Source: Hymenobacter sp. BRD128
Lineage (GTDB): Bacteria; Bacteroidota; Bacteroidia; Cytophagales; Hymenobacteraceae
Assembly: GCF_013256625.1 (NCBI RefSeq)
Contig: NZ_CP053908.1
Coordinates: 558,001 to 622,000 of the forward strand
Direction of reading: 5' to 3'
DNA length: 64,000 bases
Both the position numbers and the translations under genes were made by a program. This document shows, piece by piece, positions 1 through 8,290 of the stretch (position 1 is its first letter; each line of letters begins with the position of its first letter). Below the pieces are notes generated by a model, which worked only from the letters and a program-made list of their open reading frames with translations, was not told where the DNA came from and ran no database searches.

Positions 1-41
1 CGGCCTCGCTAGGGTATGCAAAGAGGGTTTTAGGTCTAAAG

Positions 42-1211
42 CTATTTTCCCGCAAAAGCCTTCGCGTCGGCTTCTTCAATGGTGGCATCACTCATAATCA
101 CGAGGCGCTCGACCACGTTGCGTAGCTCGCGGATATTGCCGCGCCAGTCGAGGCCTTGCAGATACTTGAGGGCGCCGGCCGATATATTTTTGGGCTTGTT
201 GCCGTAGTCGGCGGCAATGTCTTGCAGGAATTTCTGCACCAAATCCGGAATATCCTCGCGGCGGTCGTTGAGGGCCGGCACCTGGATGAGAATAACCGAG
301 AGGCGGTGATACAAGTCCTCGCGGAAATTCTTGTCGGCGATTTCCTGGAGCAGGTCCTTATTAGTGGCCGCCAGCACCCGCACATTCACCGAAATTTCTT
401 TTTCGCCACCCACGCGGGTAATCTTGTTTTCCTGCAAGGCGCGCAGCACCTTGGCCTGGGCCGAAAGGCTCATGTCGCCGATTTCGTCCAGGAAAAGCGT
501 GCCGCCGTCGGCCTGCTCAAACTTACCAATGCGCTGCTTCACGGCCGACGTGAACGAGCCCTTTTCGTGGCCGAATAACTCGCTCTCAATTAGCTCGCTC
601 GGAATAGCGGCGCAGTTTACTTCCACCAGCGGGCCGTTGGCGCGGGGGCTGAGCTGGTGCAGCTGCCTAGCCACCATCTCCTTGCCGGCGCCGTTGGGGC
701 CGGTGATGAGCACGCGGGCATCGGTGGGCGCTACCTTCTCAATGGCCTTGCGCACCGACCCTAGCGCGGCCGAGCTGCCTATCATTTCGGAGCCCTTGCC
801 GGTGCTCACGGCCAGCTTTTTCTTGAGGGTTTTGGTTTCGGTGACGAGCTTGCTGCGGTCGAGGGCATTGCGCACCGTGATGAGCAGGCGGTTGAGGTCG
901 GGCGGCTTGGGCAGGAAATCGAAGGCGCCTTTTTTGGTGGCGTCCACGGCGGTTTCGATGTTGCCGTGGGCCGATACCATGATGAAGGCCGCATCGGGGG
1001 CTAGCGTGCGGGCGCGCTCCAGTACTTCGAGGCCATCCATCTTGGGCATTTTCACATCGCACAGCACCACGTCGTACTTCTGCTGAATGAGCAGGTCGAG
1101 CCCCGCCGGGCCATCCTCGGCCTGGTCTACCTGGTAGCCTTCAAACTCCAGGATTTCCTTGAGGGTGTGGCGAATGGCCTTTTCGTCGTCGATAATGAGA
1201 ATGCGGGGCAC
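42..1211 (-). CDS. Sigma-54-type response regulator (REC-AAA+), no DNA-binding domain
   Basis: The 389-residue protein has a receiver domain (about 1-118, phospho-acceptor Asp52 in VVLCDVKMP, Lys102 in FLPKPP) and an AAA+ domain (about 140-380) with Walker A GPNGAGKE (171-178) and Walker B LDEIGD (241-246). It belongs to the NtrC-like family that remodels sigma-54 RNA polymerase. The GAFTGA loop that contacts sigma-54 reads GSFTSA (218-223), and the protein ends right after the AAA+ domain, so the usual Fis-type helix-turn-helix of about 50 residues is missing. I chose the GTG start at 1211 (VPRILIIDDE) because the longer frame reads into a repetitive intergenic tract. No histidine kinase lies beside it in the window. 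The domain call is firm; whether it still acts through sigma-54 is open. Confidence 0.9.
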   Translation of the reverse strand: MPRILIIDDEKAIRHTLKEILEFEGYQVDQAEDGPAGLDLLIQQKYDVVLCDVKMPKMDGLEVLERARTLAPDAAFIMVSAHGNIETAVDATKKGAFDFLPKPPDLNRLLITVRNALDRSKLVTETKTLKKKLAVSTGKGSEMIGSSAALGSVRKAIEKVAPTDARVLITGPNGAGKEMVARQLHQLSPRANGPLVEVNCAAIPSELIESELFGHEKGSFTSAVKQRIGKFEQADGGTLFLDEIGDMSLSAQAKVLRALQENKITRVGGEKEISVNVRVLAATNKDLLQEIADKNFREDLYHRLSVILIQVPALNDRREDIPDLVQKFLQDIAADYGNKPKNISAGALKYLQGLDWRGNIRELRNVVERLVIMSDATIEEADAKAFAGK

Positions 1212-1215
1212 GGGG

Positions 1216-1293
1216 CAGTGAGCAGTAAATAGTGAGTAGTGAGCAGTGAAAAGCAGCAAGCGAACTATTCACTGTTCACTACGCACTGTTCAC
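1216..1293. repeat. Short iterated, partly inverted repeat (GTGAGCAGTGAA type)
   Basis: Copies of a motif like AGTGAGCAGTGAA run rightwards from about 1216 and inverted copies (TTCACTGTTCAC) follow to about 1293, so the tract can fold on itself. It lies between the response regulator start and the rnpB terminator. Reading through it gives spurious peptides such as HYSLFTAH; a similar string appears in the signal peptide of the PIG-L gene near 25920. It looks like low-complexity intergenic repeat DNA; its function is unknown. Confidence 0.55.
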
Positions 1294-1296
1294 CAC

Positions 1297-1329
1297 AAAA
1301 AGCGGCTGCCTTCTTGCGAAAGCAGCCGC
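1297..1329 (-). terminator. Rho-independent terminator of rnpB
   Basis: A perfect 8-bp stem (GCGGCTGC, 1302-1309, with GCAGCCGC, 1322-1329) is followed on the minus strand by TTTTTG. It sits just past the 3' end of the RNase P RNA. Confidence 0.8.
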
Positions 1330-1337
1330 CGAAATTA

Positions 1338-1740
1338 CGCAATGAGCCGATAAGCCGGGTTCTGTCCGCCCTGCTGCGTTTCCGCAGGTGGCGGCCCCAC
1401 CATTTATCTAGGCCTAGGGTCACCCCTAGGCTCCAGCGACCTACCCGCAAACCCGGGCGGGCCGCCCGGTGCCGCCGGCCCCCGCAGAGGCTAGCGACGT
1501 GTCTGCTTATTTGGTCTTGCAACCCCTGAGGTTTACCCAGCCGGCGTGGTTGCCCAGCCGCTGGTGCGCTCTTACCGCACCTTTTCACCCTTACCCTTGC
1601 GGGCGGTTATTTTCTGTGGCACTGGCTGTCCTGGCCCGATTGGCCAGTCCTTCCCGTTAGGAAGCAGGGTGCCCTGCGTAGCCCGGACTTTCCTCCCCGC
1701 CCGCATTTGCGTTGGGCGCGGCGGTGGGGTGGCTCACTGC
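1338..1740 (-). ncRNA. rnpB: RNase P RNA (class A)
   Basis: This is the catalytic RNA of RNase P, which trims the 5' ends of tRNA precursors. On the minus strand the 5' half carries the universal GAGGAAAGTCCGGGC element (1681-1695), and the 3' end carries ACAGAACCCGGCTTAT (1350-1365), which pair as helix P4 and its surroundings. The length of about 400 nt fits a bacterial class A RNA. The exact ends are estimated from the promoter box at 1746-1753 and the terminator at 1297-1329. The open frames seen across this stretch on both strands are chance. No protein gene occupies the interval. Confidence 0.93.
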
Positions 1741-1745
1741 GGAGG

Positions 1746-1753
1746 CAAAGGTA
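1746..1753 (-). promoter_or_regulatory. rnpB promoter -7 box
   Basis: The minus strand reads TACCTTTG, a match to the Bacteroidota -7 consensus TAnnTTTG, six bases before the inferred 5' end of rnpB. It abuts the stop codon of the upstream cupin gene. No good -33 TTTG was seen at the usual 19-base spacing. Confidence 0.65.
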
Positions 1754-1757
1754 CGGG

Positions 1758-2108
1758 CTATTTGGTAGCAGGCAGAAAGTCGAGCCGCAGGGGGCTGAAC
1801 GAGTCGAGCAGCGTGCCGGCCTGCCGCGCCACCACGCCGTGGGGCACGTTGGGGGCGGCGTAGAACGAGTCGCCGGCGCGCAGCACGCGCACCTCGTCGC
1901 CCACGGTTACTTCAAACTCGCCGCTTTCGACGTAACTAATCTGGCTGTGCACGTGCTGATGCAGCGCGCCCACGGCGCCTGCCGCAAACTCTGCTTTAAC
2001 CAGCAGCAGGTCATCGTTGTAGGCCACCAGCGAGCGGTGCACGCCGGGGCCGGTTGCTTCCCAAGTGAGGCTGGCGGCGGGCGTAAAGACAGGAGTGGAA
2101 TGCGTCAT
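1758..2108 (-). CDS. Small cupin-domain protein
   Basis: The 116-residue protein is a single cupin barrel. The metal-binding motif 1 (HQHVHSQISYVESGEFEV, about 60-77) gives two His and a Glu, and motif 2 (FYAAPNVPHGV, about 93-103) a third His. Small cupins of this kind are metal-dependent dioxygenases, isomerases or sensor proteins; the sequence does not say which. The start at 2108 (MTHSTPVF) is preferred to an upstream in-frame codon at 2132 because the latter overlaps the phosphoesterase gene. It is the last gene of a minus-strand run with the phosphoesterase and a lipoprotein. Confidence 0.85.
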   Translation of the reverse strand: MTHSTPVFTPAASLTWEATGPGVHRSLVAYNDDLLLVKAEFAAGAVGALHQHVHSQISYVESGEFEVTVGDEVRVLRAGDSFYAAPNVPHGVVARQAGTLLDSFSPLRLDFLPATK

Positions 2109-2119
2109 GGCTATAAAAA

Positions 2120-3043
2120 CTAAGGAACCCACACCAGCTTATCGACGCGCAGCACCTGCTCGCCGTCCCAGCGGTAGCCGATGAGCTGGCCGCCGCGGGC
2201 CACGCTGTAGTCGAGGCACACGGCGTGAGGCTGGAGGATTTGCGGCGTGCCGCGCAGCCAGTAGTGGCCGAAAAAAACGGGCGTGTCGTCCTGGTAGTAG
2301 CTAGGGTCGAGGTGCGAAAAATCGACGGGCTGCCCGCGCAGTTCGGCCAGGTCTTCGAGGTAATAATCGGCGTAGCTGGGGGCAGTGGCGGGGTTTTGCC
2401 ACCAGCGCAGGCGCATGCGGCTGCGGCGGTGCCCGTCTTTGTCGGCAAAGGTGAGGCCACCGGGCAACTTGTCCTCGCGGCCCTTGAGCACAATTTCGGC
2501 GGCCTCGAACTCGGGGCTGCCGCGGCGGCTGGCGCGCAGCAGAAAGTCGCGGGTGAGGTGCAGGTCGGGCAGCTGCTGGCGCAGGTAGGCCAGCTGGCTA
2601 GGCTCCCAGCAGGCGTGCACGGCGCGCAGGCCAGGCAGTTCCAGGGCCAGCGGCAAAGTCAGAAACCACTCCAGATATCCTAGCCACTCGGCAAACAGCT
2701 CGGAGGTACGAAACTCCTTAATGGTTTCGAGGTGCTGCAAAATGTGCTGCGGCTTGTGCGGCCGCAGGTGCCCGCCCTCCGGATGAAACTGCCAGAAGGC
2801 GAGCGCGTTGTATTCGTGGTTGCCCAATATGGCCAGCGCCGCGCCACCGTCCACCATGCTGCGCACCAGCTGCAAGGTTTCGCGGATTTTCGGGCCCCGG
2901 TCGATGTAATCGCCCAGATAAATGACCTGCCGCCCGCTAGGGTGGCGCAGCACGCCGCTGGCATCGGGCCGGTAGCCGAGGTGGGCTAGCAGGGCACGCA
3001 GCTCGTCGGCATGGCCGTGAATGTCGCCGATGAGGTCGTACAT
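2120..3043 (-). CDS. Metallophosphoesterase (PPP/ApaH-like)
   Basis: The 307-residue enzyme has the calcineurin-like metal-site motifs in order: GDIHGHADEL (residues 6-15), GDYIDRGP (about 44-51) and GNHE (about 75-78). These bind two metals and define the PPP/ApaH branch, whose members cleave phosphoproteins or diadenosine polyphosphates. The GDIHG form fits a bacterial serine/threonine phosphatase or ApaH-like enzyme. There is no signal peptide, so it should be cytoplasmic. It starts 6 bp after the stop of an upstream lipoprotein gene and is followed by a cupin gene 11 bp downstream, so the three are probably co-transcribed. The substrate is not determined. Confidence 0.88.
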   Translation of the reverse strand: MYDLIGDIHGHADELRALLAHLGYRPDASGVLRHPSGRQVIYLGDYIDRGPKIRETLQLVRSMVDGGAALAILGNHEYNALAFWQFHPEGGHLRPHKPQHILQHLETIKEFRTSELFAEWLGYLEWFLTLPLALELPGLRAVHACWEPSQLAYLRQQLPDLHLTRDFLLRASRRGSPEFEAAEIVLKGREDKLPGGLTFADKDGHRRSRMRLRWWQNPATAPSYADYYLEDLAELRGQPVDFSHLDPSYYQDDTPVFFGHYWLRGTPQILQPHAVCLDYSVARGGQLIGYRWDGEQVLRVDKLVWVP

Positions 3044-3049
3044 AAATGA

Positions 3050-3625
3050 TTAATGAGCGTAGGTTGCAGGCATGCCCAGCGACTGCCGGTAGAGCGCTAC
3101 CACGCGGAACGAGCGAGGCCCAGCCGGTGGGGACTCATAAAATGCCAAGGAATGATACCACTTCATGGAAGCTAGCGGGTCAAGAAAGCGCGGATTATCA
3201 GCATAGGCTTGTTTCAGATACTTTTTCGATAGCCGCTGCACAGGGCCCGTCAGGCCTTGACTGAAAAAGTAGATGCGCTGTTGCGTTTTGCCATTACTAG
3301 TTAGCCGCGAATAAATTGAAAGCGTATCAGCCTGCTCCACTTCGTAGGCCGCGTGTTTGTAGAGCCGGTAGGCCACGTGGTTAGATCCGGCGTAGCCCCA
3401 TACACTATCGAGCGATACTTTTGTGCGCCGCTCGCCGCTACCAGGTGCATTCACCACGTACACCTTGCGAGCCAGAAAGACCTTGCCGGCATTGAGCCCC
3501 GCTAAGCTGGGCTGCCGCTGCCGGAAGGCAGCAGCAGTTTTATAAATGCCAGTAGGAGATTGGGGCCGGCTGGTCTGGCAGCCGGCTAGCCCCAGCAGAC
3601 CCGCCCAAAGCAACTGCTTTACCAT
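3050..3625 (-). CDS. Predicted lipoprotein, function unknown
   Basis: The 191-residue product starts with a lipoprotein signal (MVKQLLWAGLLGLAGC, lipobox LAGC, Cys16), so it is probably anchored in the inner or outer membrane facing the periplasm. The mature part has no motif I recognise. It is first in a tight run with a metallophosphoesterase (6 bp gap) and a cupin gene. The base composition is a little lower in GC than its neighbours. No function is assigned. Confidence 0.75.
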   Translation of the reverse strand: MVKQLLWAGLLGLAGCQTSRPQSPTGIYKTAAAFRQRQPSLAGLNAGKVFLARKVYVVNAPGSGERRTKVSLDSVWGYAGSNHVAYRLYKHAAYEVEQADTLSIYSRLTSNGKTQQRIYFFSQGLTGPVQRLSKKYLKQAYADNPRFLDPLASMKWYHSLAFYESPPAGPRSFRVVALYRQSLGMPATYAH

Positions 3626-3696
3626 AGCAGAAAGCGAAATAAAGTTGCTAGCAAACCTAGCAGCTGTGCTGTGAAAGCAGGGTGAAAGCCTATTGG

Positions 3697-4905
3697 CTAC
3701 TTCAGTCGCACCAGGGTGGCGCCGTAGCCAAATTTCTCCTTCTGGGCTTCTTCAAAAAACTTAATGTCCTTATTGCGGCTCAGCTGGCGGTGAATTTCCT
3801 TGCGCAGCGTGCCGTTGCCGGCGCCGTGGATGAAGATGATTTCGTGCATGTTAGTAGCCAGGGCGCGGCTGAGGGCATCCTCAAAAGCATCGAGCTGGAG
3901 GCGCAGCATGGCGGTGTTGCTGAGGCCCTCAGCCCCTTCGGGGCGCAGCTTTTCGATGTGCAGGTCGAACTCGTGGGGCGGGGCCACCAAGGCCGCGGCC
4001 GGCTTGGGCGGGGCGGGGGCAATGGCGGCCGGCACGGCCAGGGGCTTGTCGCCGGCCAGGGCCTGCTGCAATATGCTGGCCTGCTTGGGGTTGAGGGGCG
4101 GGGCGGGGCTAGCGGCGGCTTCGGCGGCCTCCAGGGCGGCTTCGGCCTGGGCCAGCTTCTCGGGGTTGAGGGCGGGGGCGGGGCGCTCGTCGAGCTGAAA
4201 CAGATACGCCTCCTTGCCAATAACCGGCGCCGGGCGGCGGCTGGTGTAGAAGGTGCTGGCCTTGAACGACTGGCGCTTGGTGAGCAGGTCGTAGGCCGTG
4301 TCGGCATTCAGCTTAAAGCTTAGCAGCTGAAACACCACGGCGGGCCACTGCTCGAAGTCCTTGAGGTGCAGGTGGGCTAGCGGGGCGCTGGCGGCCTTGG
4401 CCTTTAGCTGGCCGGTGGTCAGGGCGCGGTACTTGCCCTGGCGCTCTTCGCCGTAGGTAAAGACTACCTCGGCCTCGGTATTGTTGAGCAGGTGCAGCGC
4501 CAGCAGCTCGGGCGCTTGGTGCACCAGGGCCAGGAAGAGGCCTTTGGCGGCGGGCGGTGGGGGCGTGGCGGCCGCCCGTGGCGGCATAGCAGCACTGGGG
4601 CCGGCGGGCTGCGGCCGGGCAGCGGGGCTAGCCGGGGCCGGGCCGGGCGGGCCAGGGCGCGGGGTCTTGGGCTGGCCGCCCAGGGGCTTGTTTTTCTTGC
4701 TGCCGGTGGCGGGGCGGGCGGGCTCGGGGGCGGGGCGGCGGAAGGCCTGGCCTTCTTCGGCGGCCACCAGCACGAGCTCGCGGCGCAGCACCGGAATGGT
4801 AAAGTCGTTGTCGATGGCTACTTCGACCAGCTCGCTGTCGAGCAGGCGGGTAACAATGCCTTCCTCGGTGCCCGTGAGCAGCCGCACTCTATCTCCTACG
4901 TTCAT
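3697..4905 (-). CDS. DUF2027/Smr domain protein
   Basis: The 402-residue protein begins with a small beta-rich domain (NVGDRVRLLTGTEEGIV, about 1-60) typical of the DUF2027 family of Bacteroidota. A Pro/Ala-rich linker (about 65-125) and a middle domain follow, and the C-terminal 85 residues form a Smr domain with DLHIEKL and FIHGAGNGTLR. Smr domains bind and nick nucleic acids in MutS2 and in ribosome-rescue nucleases. I chose the start at 4905 (MNVGDRV); the longer frame has no family support. A box reading TACCTTTA on the minus strand (4965-4972) may be its promoter. The role is unproven; the architecture is clear. Confidence 0.85.
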   Translation of the reverse strand: MNVGDRVRLLTGTEEGIVTRLLDSELVEVAIDNDFTIPVLRRELVLVAAEEGQAFRRPAPEPARPATGSKKNKPLGGQPKTPRPGPPGPAPASPAARPQPAGPSAAMPPRAAATPPPPAAKGLFLALVHQAPELLALHLLNNTEAEVVFTYGEERQGKYRALTTGQLKAKAASAPLAHLHLKDFEQWPAVVFQLLSFKLNADTAYDLLTKRQSFKASTFYTSRRPAPVIGKEAYLFQLDERPAPALNPEKLAQAEAALEAAEAAASPAPPLNPKQASILQQALAGDKPLAVPAAIAPAPPKPAAALVAPPHEFDLHIEKLRPEGAEGLSNTAMLRLQLDAFEDALSRALATNMHEIIFIHGAGNGTLRKEIHRQLSRNKDIKFFEEAQKEKFGYGATLVRLK

Positions 4906-5025
4906 AAAAACACAACTAATGGTCGGTACATACACTCGTACCAGGCAATACGCGAAGCGCGCCGTAAAGGTAGCCTGGGCCGGGGGGCAGGCCGGTAACA
5001 AGGCCTTGGGGAGCTGGTAAAGAGC

Positions 5026-5037
5026 GCAAACGTTTGC
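5026..5037. promoter_or_regulatory. LacI-family operator upstream of the amylase gene
   Basis: GCAAACGTTTGC is a perfect 12-bp palindrome with the central CG typical of operators bound by LacI-family repressors (PurR, CytR, MalR-type). It lies 128 bp before the amylase start and about 55 bp upstream of a possible -7 box (TATCTTAG, 5093-5100). A LacI-type maltose or amylose regulator acting here would fit the gene. The regulator is not in this window. Confidence 0.6.
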
Positions 5038-5164
5038 AGGTGAGCACCGTGAAATGCGCGTGAATGTGCTGGAAAAGGGGCTCGGTGTGTTGTATCTTAG
5101 CTGAGACGCTGGCTAGTCAACTTGATTGGCGGTGCGGCGCTTGTTTCTTTTCCCCACCCATTTT

Positions 5165-8041
5165 ATGAAAAAACCTCAACTCCTGGGGCGTTTGGTGCTG
5201 GCCATCCTGCTGTTGGCCGGCTGGGCCCCGGCAGCCTGGGCCCAGTCGCCAGTGACGGTCAGCCCGTCGTATTTCACGGCCGATACGCCCATTACCCTTA
5301 CTTATGATGCTACGCTGGGCAATGGCGGGCTAGCCGCTTACACCGGCGACGTATATATCTGGACCGGGCTCATCACCGACAAAAGCACGGACGATACGAA
5401 CTGGCACTTTGTGGTTGGTACGAGCTATTCGAACCCAATTGCCGCCGAGAAAATGACCTCGCTCGGCAACCACAAGTATAGCATCACGTTCACGCCGCGC
5501 ACCTACTATCCGGGCTTTGCGACCTCAGGCGAGGTGCTGAAAAAGCTGGCGATGGTGTTTCGCGCTTCGGGCGGCTCGCCCGAGGGCAAAGGCGTGGGCA
5601 ACAGTAATATTCTGGTGACGCCCGGCGTGCAGGTGAGTTTCACCAGCCCCGCCACGGCTAATACCATTGTGGCGGCCGGCACTTCGGTAGCCGTGGCGGG
5701 CACGGCCACGGTGGCATCGACGATTACGCTCACGCTCAATGGCGCGCAAGTGACGCAGGTGACCAACGCCACCTCGCTCTCGACCAATGTGACCATCAGC
5801 CAGCAGGGCGTGAACACGCTGGTGCTCACGGCTACTGATGGTACGACCACGGCCACGGCCACGACTACCGTTATTGTGGCGCCGCCCGTGACGACGGCCG
5901 CGCTGCCGGCCGGCGCCAAGCCCGACGGCATCACGTACCTGGCCAACGGCACCTCGGTTATCTTGAGTCTGACGGCGCCCAAGAAGAGCTTTGTGTACGT
6001 GATTGGCGAGTTCAACAACTGGCAGGCTACCTCGGCCGGCCTGATGAACAAAACCTTGACCGTAGACTCGGACCCGGCTACCGGCCGCTGGTGGGTGCAG
6101 ATTGACGGCCTCACGGCGGGCCAGGAATACGCCTACCAGTTTCTGGTAGATGGCCAGCTGCGCGTGGCTGACCCGTACTGCGACAAAATTCTGGACCCGG
6201 ACAATGACAAGTATATTCCGGCCGTCACGTATCCCAACCTGAAGCCTTATCCTACGGGCAGCACTACCGGCCTGGTATCGGTGCTGCAAACCAGTCAGGC
6301 GGTCTATACCTGGAAGACCACCACGTTTAAGCGCCCAGCCCGCACCAACATGGTAGTGTACGAGCTACTGGTGCGCGACTTCACGGCCCGCCACGACTAC
6401 CAGACACTGAAGGATACGCTCAACTACATTCAGCGGCTAGGGGTCAATACCATCGAGCTGATGCCCATCAACGAGTTTGACGGCAACGACAACTGGGGCT
6501 ACAGCCCGTGCTTCTACTTCGCGCCCGACAAATACTACGGCACTAAGAATGCGCTTAAGGACTTTATCGACGAGTGCCACCGCCGGGGCATTGCCGTGGT
6601 GCTCGATATGGTGCTCAACCACTCGACCGGCCTGAGCCCGATGGTGCAGCTCTACGGCAACATTTCGAGCGGCCCCACTTCCGATAACCCGTGGTTTAAT
6701 ACCTCGGCGCCGCACCCCTACAGCGTGTACAACGACCTGAACCACGAGAGCCCCTACACCCGATACTTCTCGAAGAACGTCATCAAGTACTGGCTGCAGG
6801 AATACCACGTCGACGGCTACCGCTTCGACCTGGCCGGCGGCTTCAGCCAGGTGCCCAAAACGACGGCAACCTACGGCCAGTTTGACCAGACGCGCGTCAA
6901 CATCTGGCAAGATTACTACAACACCCAGATGAGCACCGACCCCACGTCGTACCCCATTCTGGAGCACTTCACCGACGTGGCCAGCGCCGCTAACCCCACC
7001 GACGAAGGCAAGGTGCTGAGCGACCTCGGCATGATGCTGTGGGGCAATATGAACTACAGCTACACGCAGGCCGCGATGGGCTACACCACCGGCTGGGACC
7101 TGAGCTTTGGCTACTACGGCGACCAGGGTGGCCGGGGCTGGGGCAAGCCCAACTCGATTGGCTACATGGAAAGCCACGACGAGGAGCGGATGCAGTTCAA
7201 GAACAAAACCTACGGCAACAGCAGCGGCACTTACTCGACCAAGGACCCCACCACCGGCCTCAAGCGCGACGAAATGTCGGCGGCGCTCTTCTTCTCGCAG
7301 CCCGGCCCGCGCATGGTGTGGCAGTTTGGCGAGCTAGGCTACGACTACAGCATCAACACCTGCTCGGACGGCACCATCAACAATAACTGCCGCACGGCCG
7401 CCAAGCCCATCCGCTGGGACTACCAGCAGGATACTAACCGCCGTCACCTCTACAATACTTACAAGGCGATGGCCCTGCTCAAGCAACAGCCGGTGTTCAG
7501 CTCGTTTACCTCGTATACCCAGAACCTGGGCGGCGCGGTTAAGAGCATCAGCATTGCTAATGCCGACCTGGCCGTAGTAACGTATGGCAACTTTGACGTG
7601 GTGGCCACTAACGCGACCCTCACCTTCCCCAGCACCGGTATCTGGTATAACTACTTCACCGGCACCACGCTGAACGTGACCAGCCCGACCATGACCATGA
7701 GCCTGCAACCCGGCGACTATGCCGTGTACACGAGCAAGGCTATTGCCGTGGCCAACCCGCTCGCTACCCGCACCCAGCAAACGGCTACCTTCCAGCTGAG
7801 CCTGGCCCCGAATCCGGCCGCCGGCACTACCACCGTAGCCTACCAGCTGCCTACGGCGGCCACGGCCAGCATCGCGGTGCAAAACCTGCTTGGCCAAACC
7901 GTGCGCCAGCTAGCCCCGGCCCGCCAGGCCGCCGGCGCGCAGTCGCAAAGGCTGCCCTTGCAGGGCCTGGCCCCCGGCGTGTACCTGGTACGCCTGCAAG
8001 CCGGCGACCTAACCCAGACCACCCGCTTGCTGGTGCAATAG
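5165..8041 (+). CDS. Secreted GH13 alpha-amylase with T9SS sorting domain
   Basis: The 958-residue enzyme has a signal peptide (MKKPQLLGRL to AWAQ), an N-terminal beta-rich region, a CBM48/E-set-like domain (about 260-370, FVYVIGEFNNWQA), a GH13 (beta/alpha)8 barrel (about 390-830) and a C-terminal T9SS sorting domain (last 80 residues, APNPAAG to RLLVQ). GH13 residues are visible: nucleophile Asp555 in YRFDLAGG, acid/base Glu600 in ILEHF, and transition-state Asp672 in ESHDEE. It should hydrolyse starch or maltodextrins at the cell surface or outside. The start at 5165 is set by the signal peptide; an upstream TTG (5126) is not needed. A perfect LacI-type operator lies upstream and a strong hairpin terminator follows the stop. 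Confidence 0.93.
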   Translation: MKKPQLLGRLVLAILLLAGWAPAAWAQSPVTVSPSYFTADTPITLTYDATLGNGGLAAYTGDVYIWTGLITDKSTDDTNWHFVVGTSYSNPIAAEKMTSLGNHKYSITFTPRTYYPGFATSGEVLKKLAMVFRASGGSPEGKGVGNSNILVTPGVQVSFTSPATANTIVAAGTSVAVAGTATVASTITLTLNGAQVTQVTNATSLSTNVTISQQGVNTLVLTATDGTTTATATTTVIVAPPVTTAALPAGAKPDGITYLANGTSVILSLTAPKKSFVYVIGEFNNWQATSAGLMNKTLTVDSDPATGRWWVQIDGLTAGQEYAYQFLVDGQLRVADPYCDKILDPDNDKYIPAVTYPNLKPYPTGSTTGLVSVLQTSQAVYTWKTTTFKRPARTNMVVYELLVRDFTARHDYQTLKDTLNYIQRLGVNTIELMPINEFDGNDNWGYSPCFYFAPDKYYGTKNALKDFIDECHRRGIAVVLDMVLNHSTGLSPMVQLYGNISSGPTSDNPWFNTSAPHPYSVYNDLNHESPYTRYFSKNVIKYWLQEYHVDGYRFDLAGGFSQVPKTTATYGQFDQTRVNIWQDYYNTQMSTDPTSYPILEHFTDVASAANPTDEGKVLSDLGMMLWGNMNYSYTQAAMGYTTGWDLSFGYYGDQGGRGWGKPNSIGYMESHDEERMQFKNKTYGNSSGTYSTKDPTTGLKRDEMSAALFFSQPGPRMVWQFGELGYDYSINTCSDGTINNNCRTAAKPIRWDYQQDTNRRHLYNTYKAMALLKQQPVFSSFTSYTQNLGGAVKSISIANADLAVVTYGNFDVVATNATLTFPSTGIWYNYFTGTTLNVTSPTMTMSLQPGDYAVYTSKAIAVANPLATRTQQTATFQLSLAPNPAAGTTTVAYQLPTAATASIAVQNLLGQTVRQLAPARQAAGAQSQRLPLQGLAPGVYLVRLQAGDLTQTTRLLVQ

Positions 8042-8061
8042 TCCGCTAGCTTACCTACTAC

Positions 8062-8099
8062 AAAAAACCCTGGCCAGCGGTGGCTGGCCAGGGTTTTTT
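8062..8099. terminator. Bidirectional terminator after the amylase gene
   Basis: A perfect 11-bp stem (CCCTGGCCAGC, 8068-8078, with 8083-8093) is preceded by six A and followed by six T, so the pairing extends to 17 bp and works on either strand. It begins 20 bp after the amylase stop. Confidence 0.88.
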
Positions 8100-8127
8100 G
8101 TGACAAAAGGCCGGCAACGAGAATCAA

Positions 8128-8162
8128 CTGAAAAAAGTGTGTGAAATAACTACTTTTTTCAG
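8128..8162. promoter_or_regulatory. AT-rich inverted repeat upstream of the T9SS cargo gene
   Basis: CTGAAAAAAGT (8128-8138) and ACTTTTTTCAG (8152-8162) are perfect 11-bp inverted repeats around a 13-base loop. The repeat lies 130-160 bp before the next start, and a loose -7-like box (TACATTTA) is at 8184-8191. It could be a regulator site or a weak second terminator; the low-GC stem makes a protein-binding site somewhat more likely. Confidence 0.4.
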
Positions 8163-8290
8163 TTTATTTTCAGCTGGGCTCTCTACATTTACCGCACTAA
8201 GCCACGCTTAGGGCCACGCTAAGCACTACTTACCGCTCAGCTTGTCTGCCATTTTACTATTCTCTTTCTCCCACCTCTTTTTTCAACAAC

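Noticed and set aside
1338..1863. Open frames on both strands across rnpB
   Set aside because: They lie in the RNase P RNA and its promoter; they have no family signal.
5506..7897. Long antisense frames in the amylase gene
   Set aside because: High-GC shadow frames; composition follows the real gene in reverse and no domain is seen.
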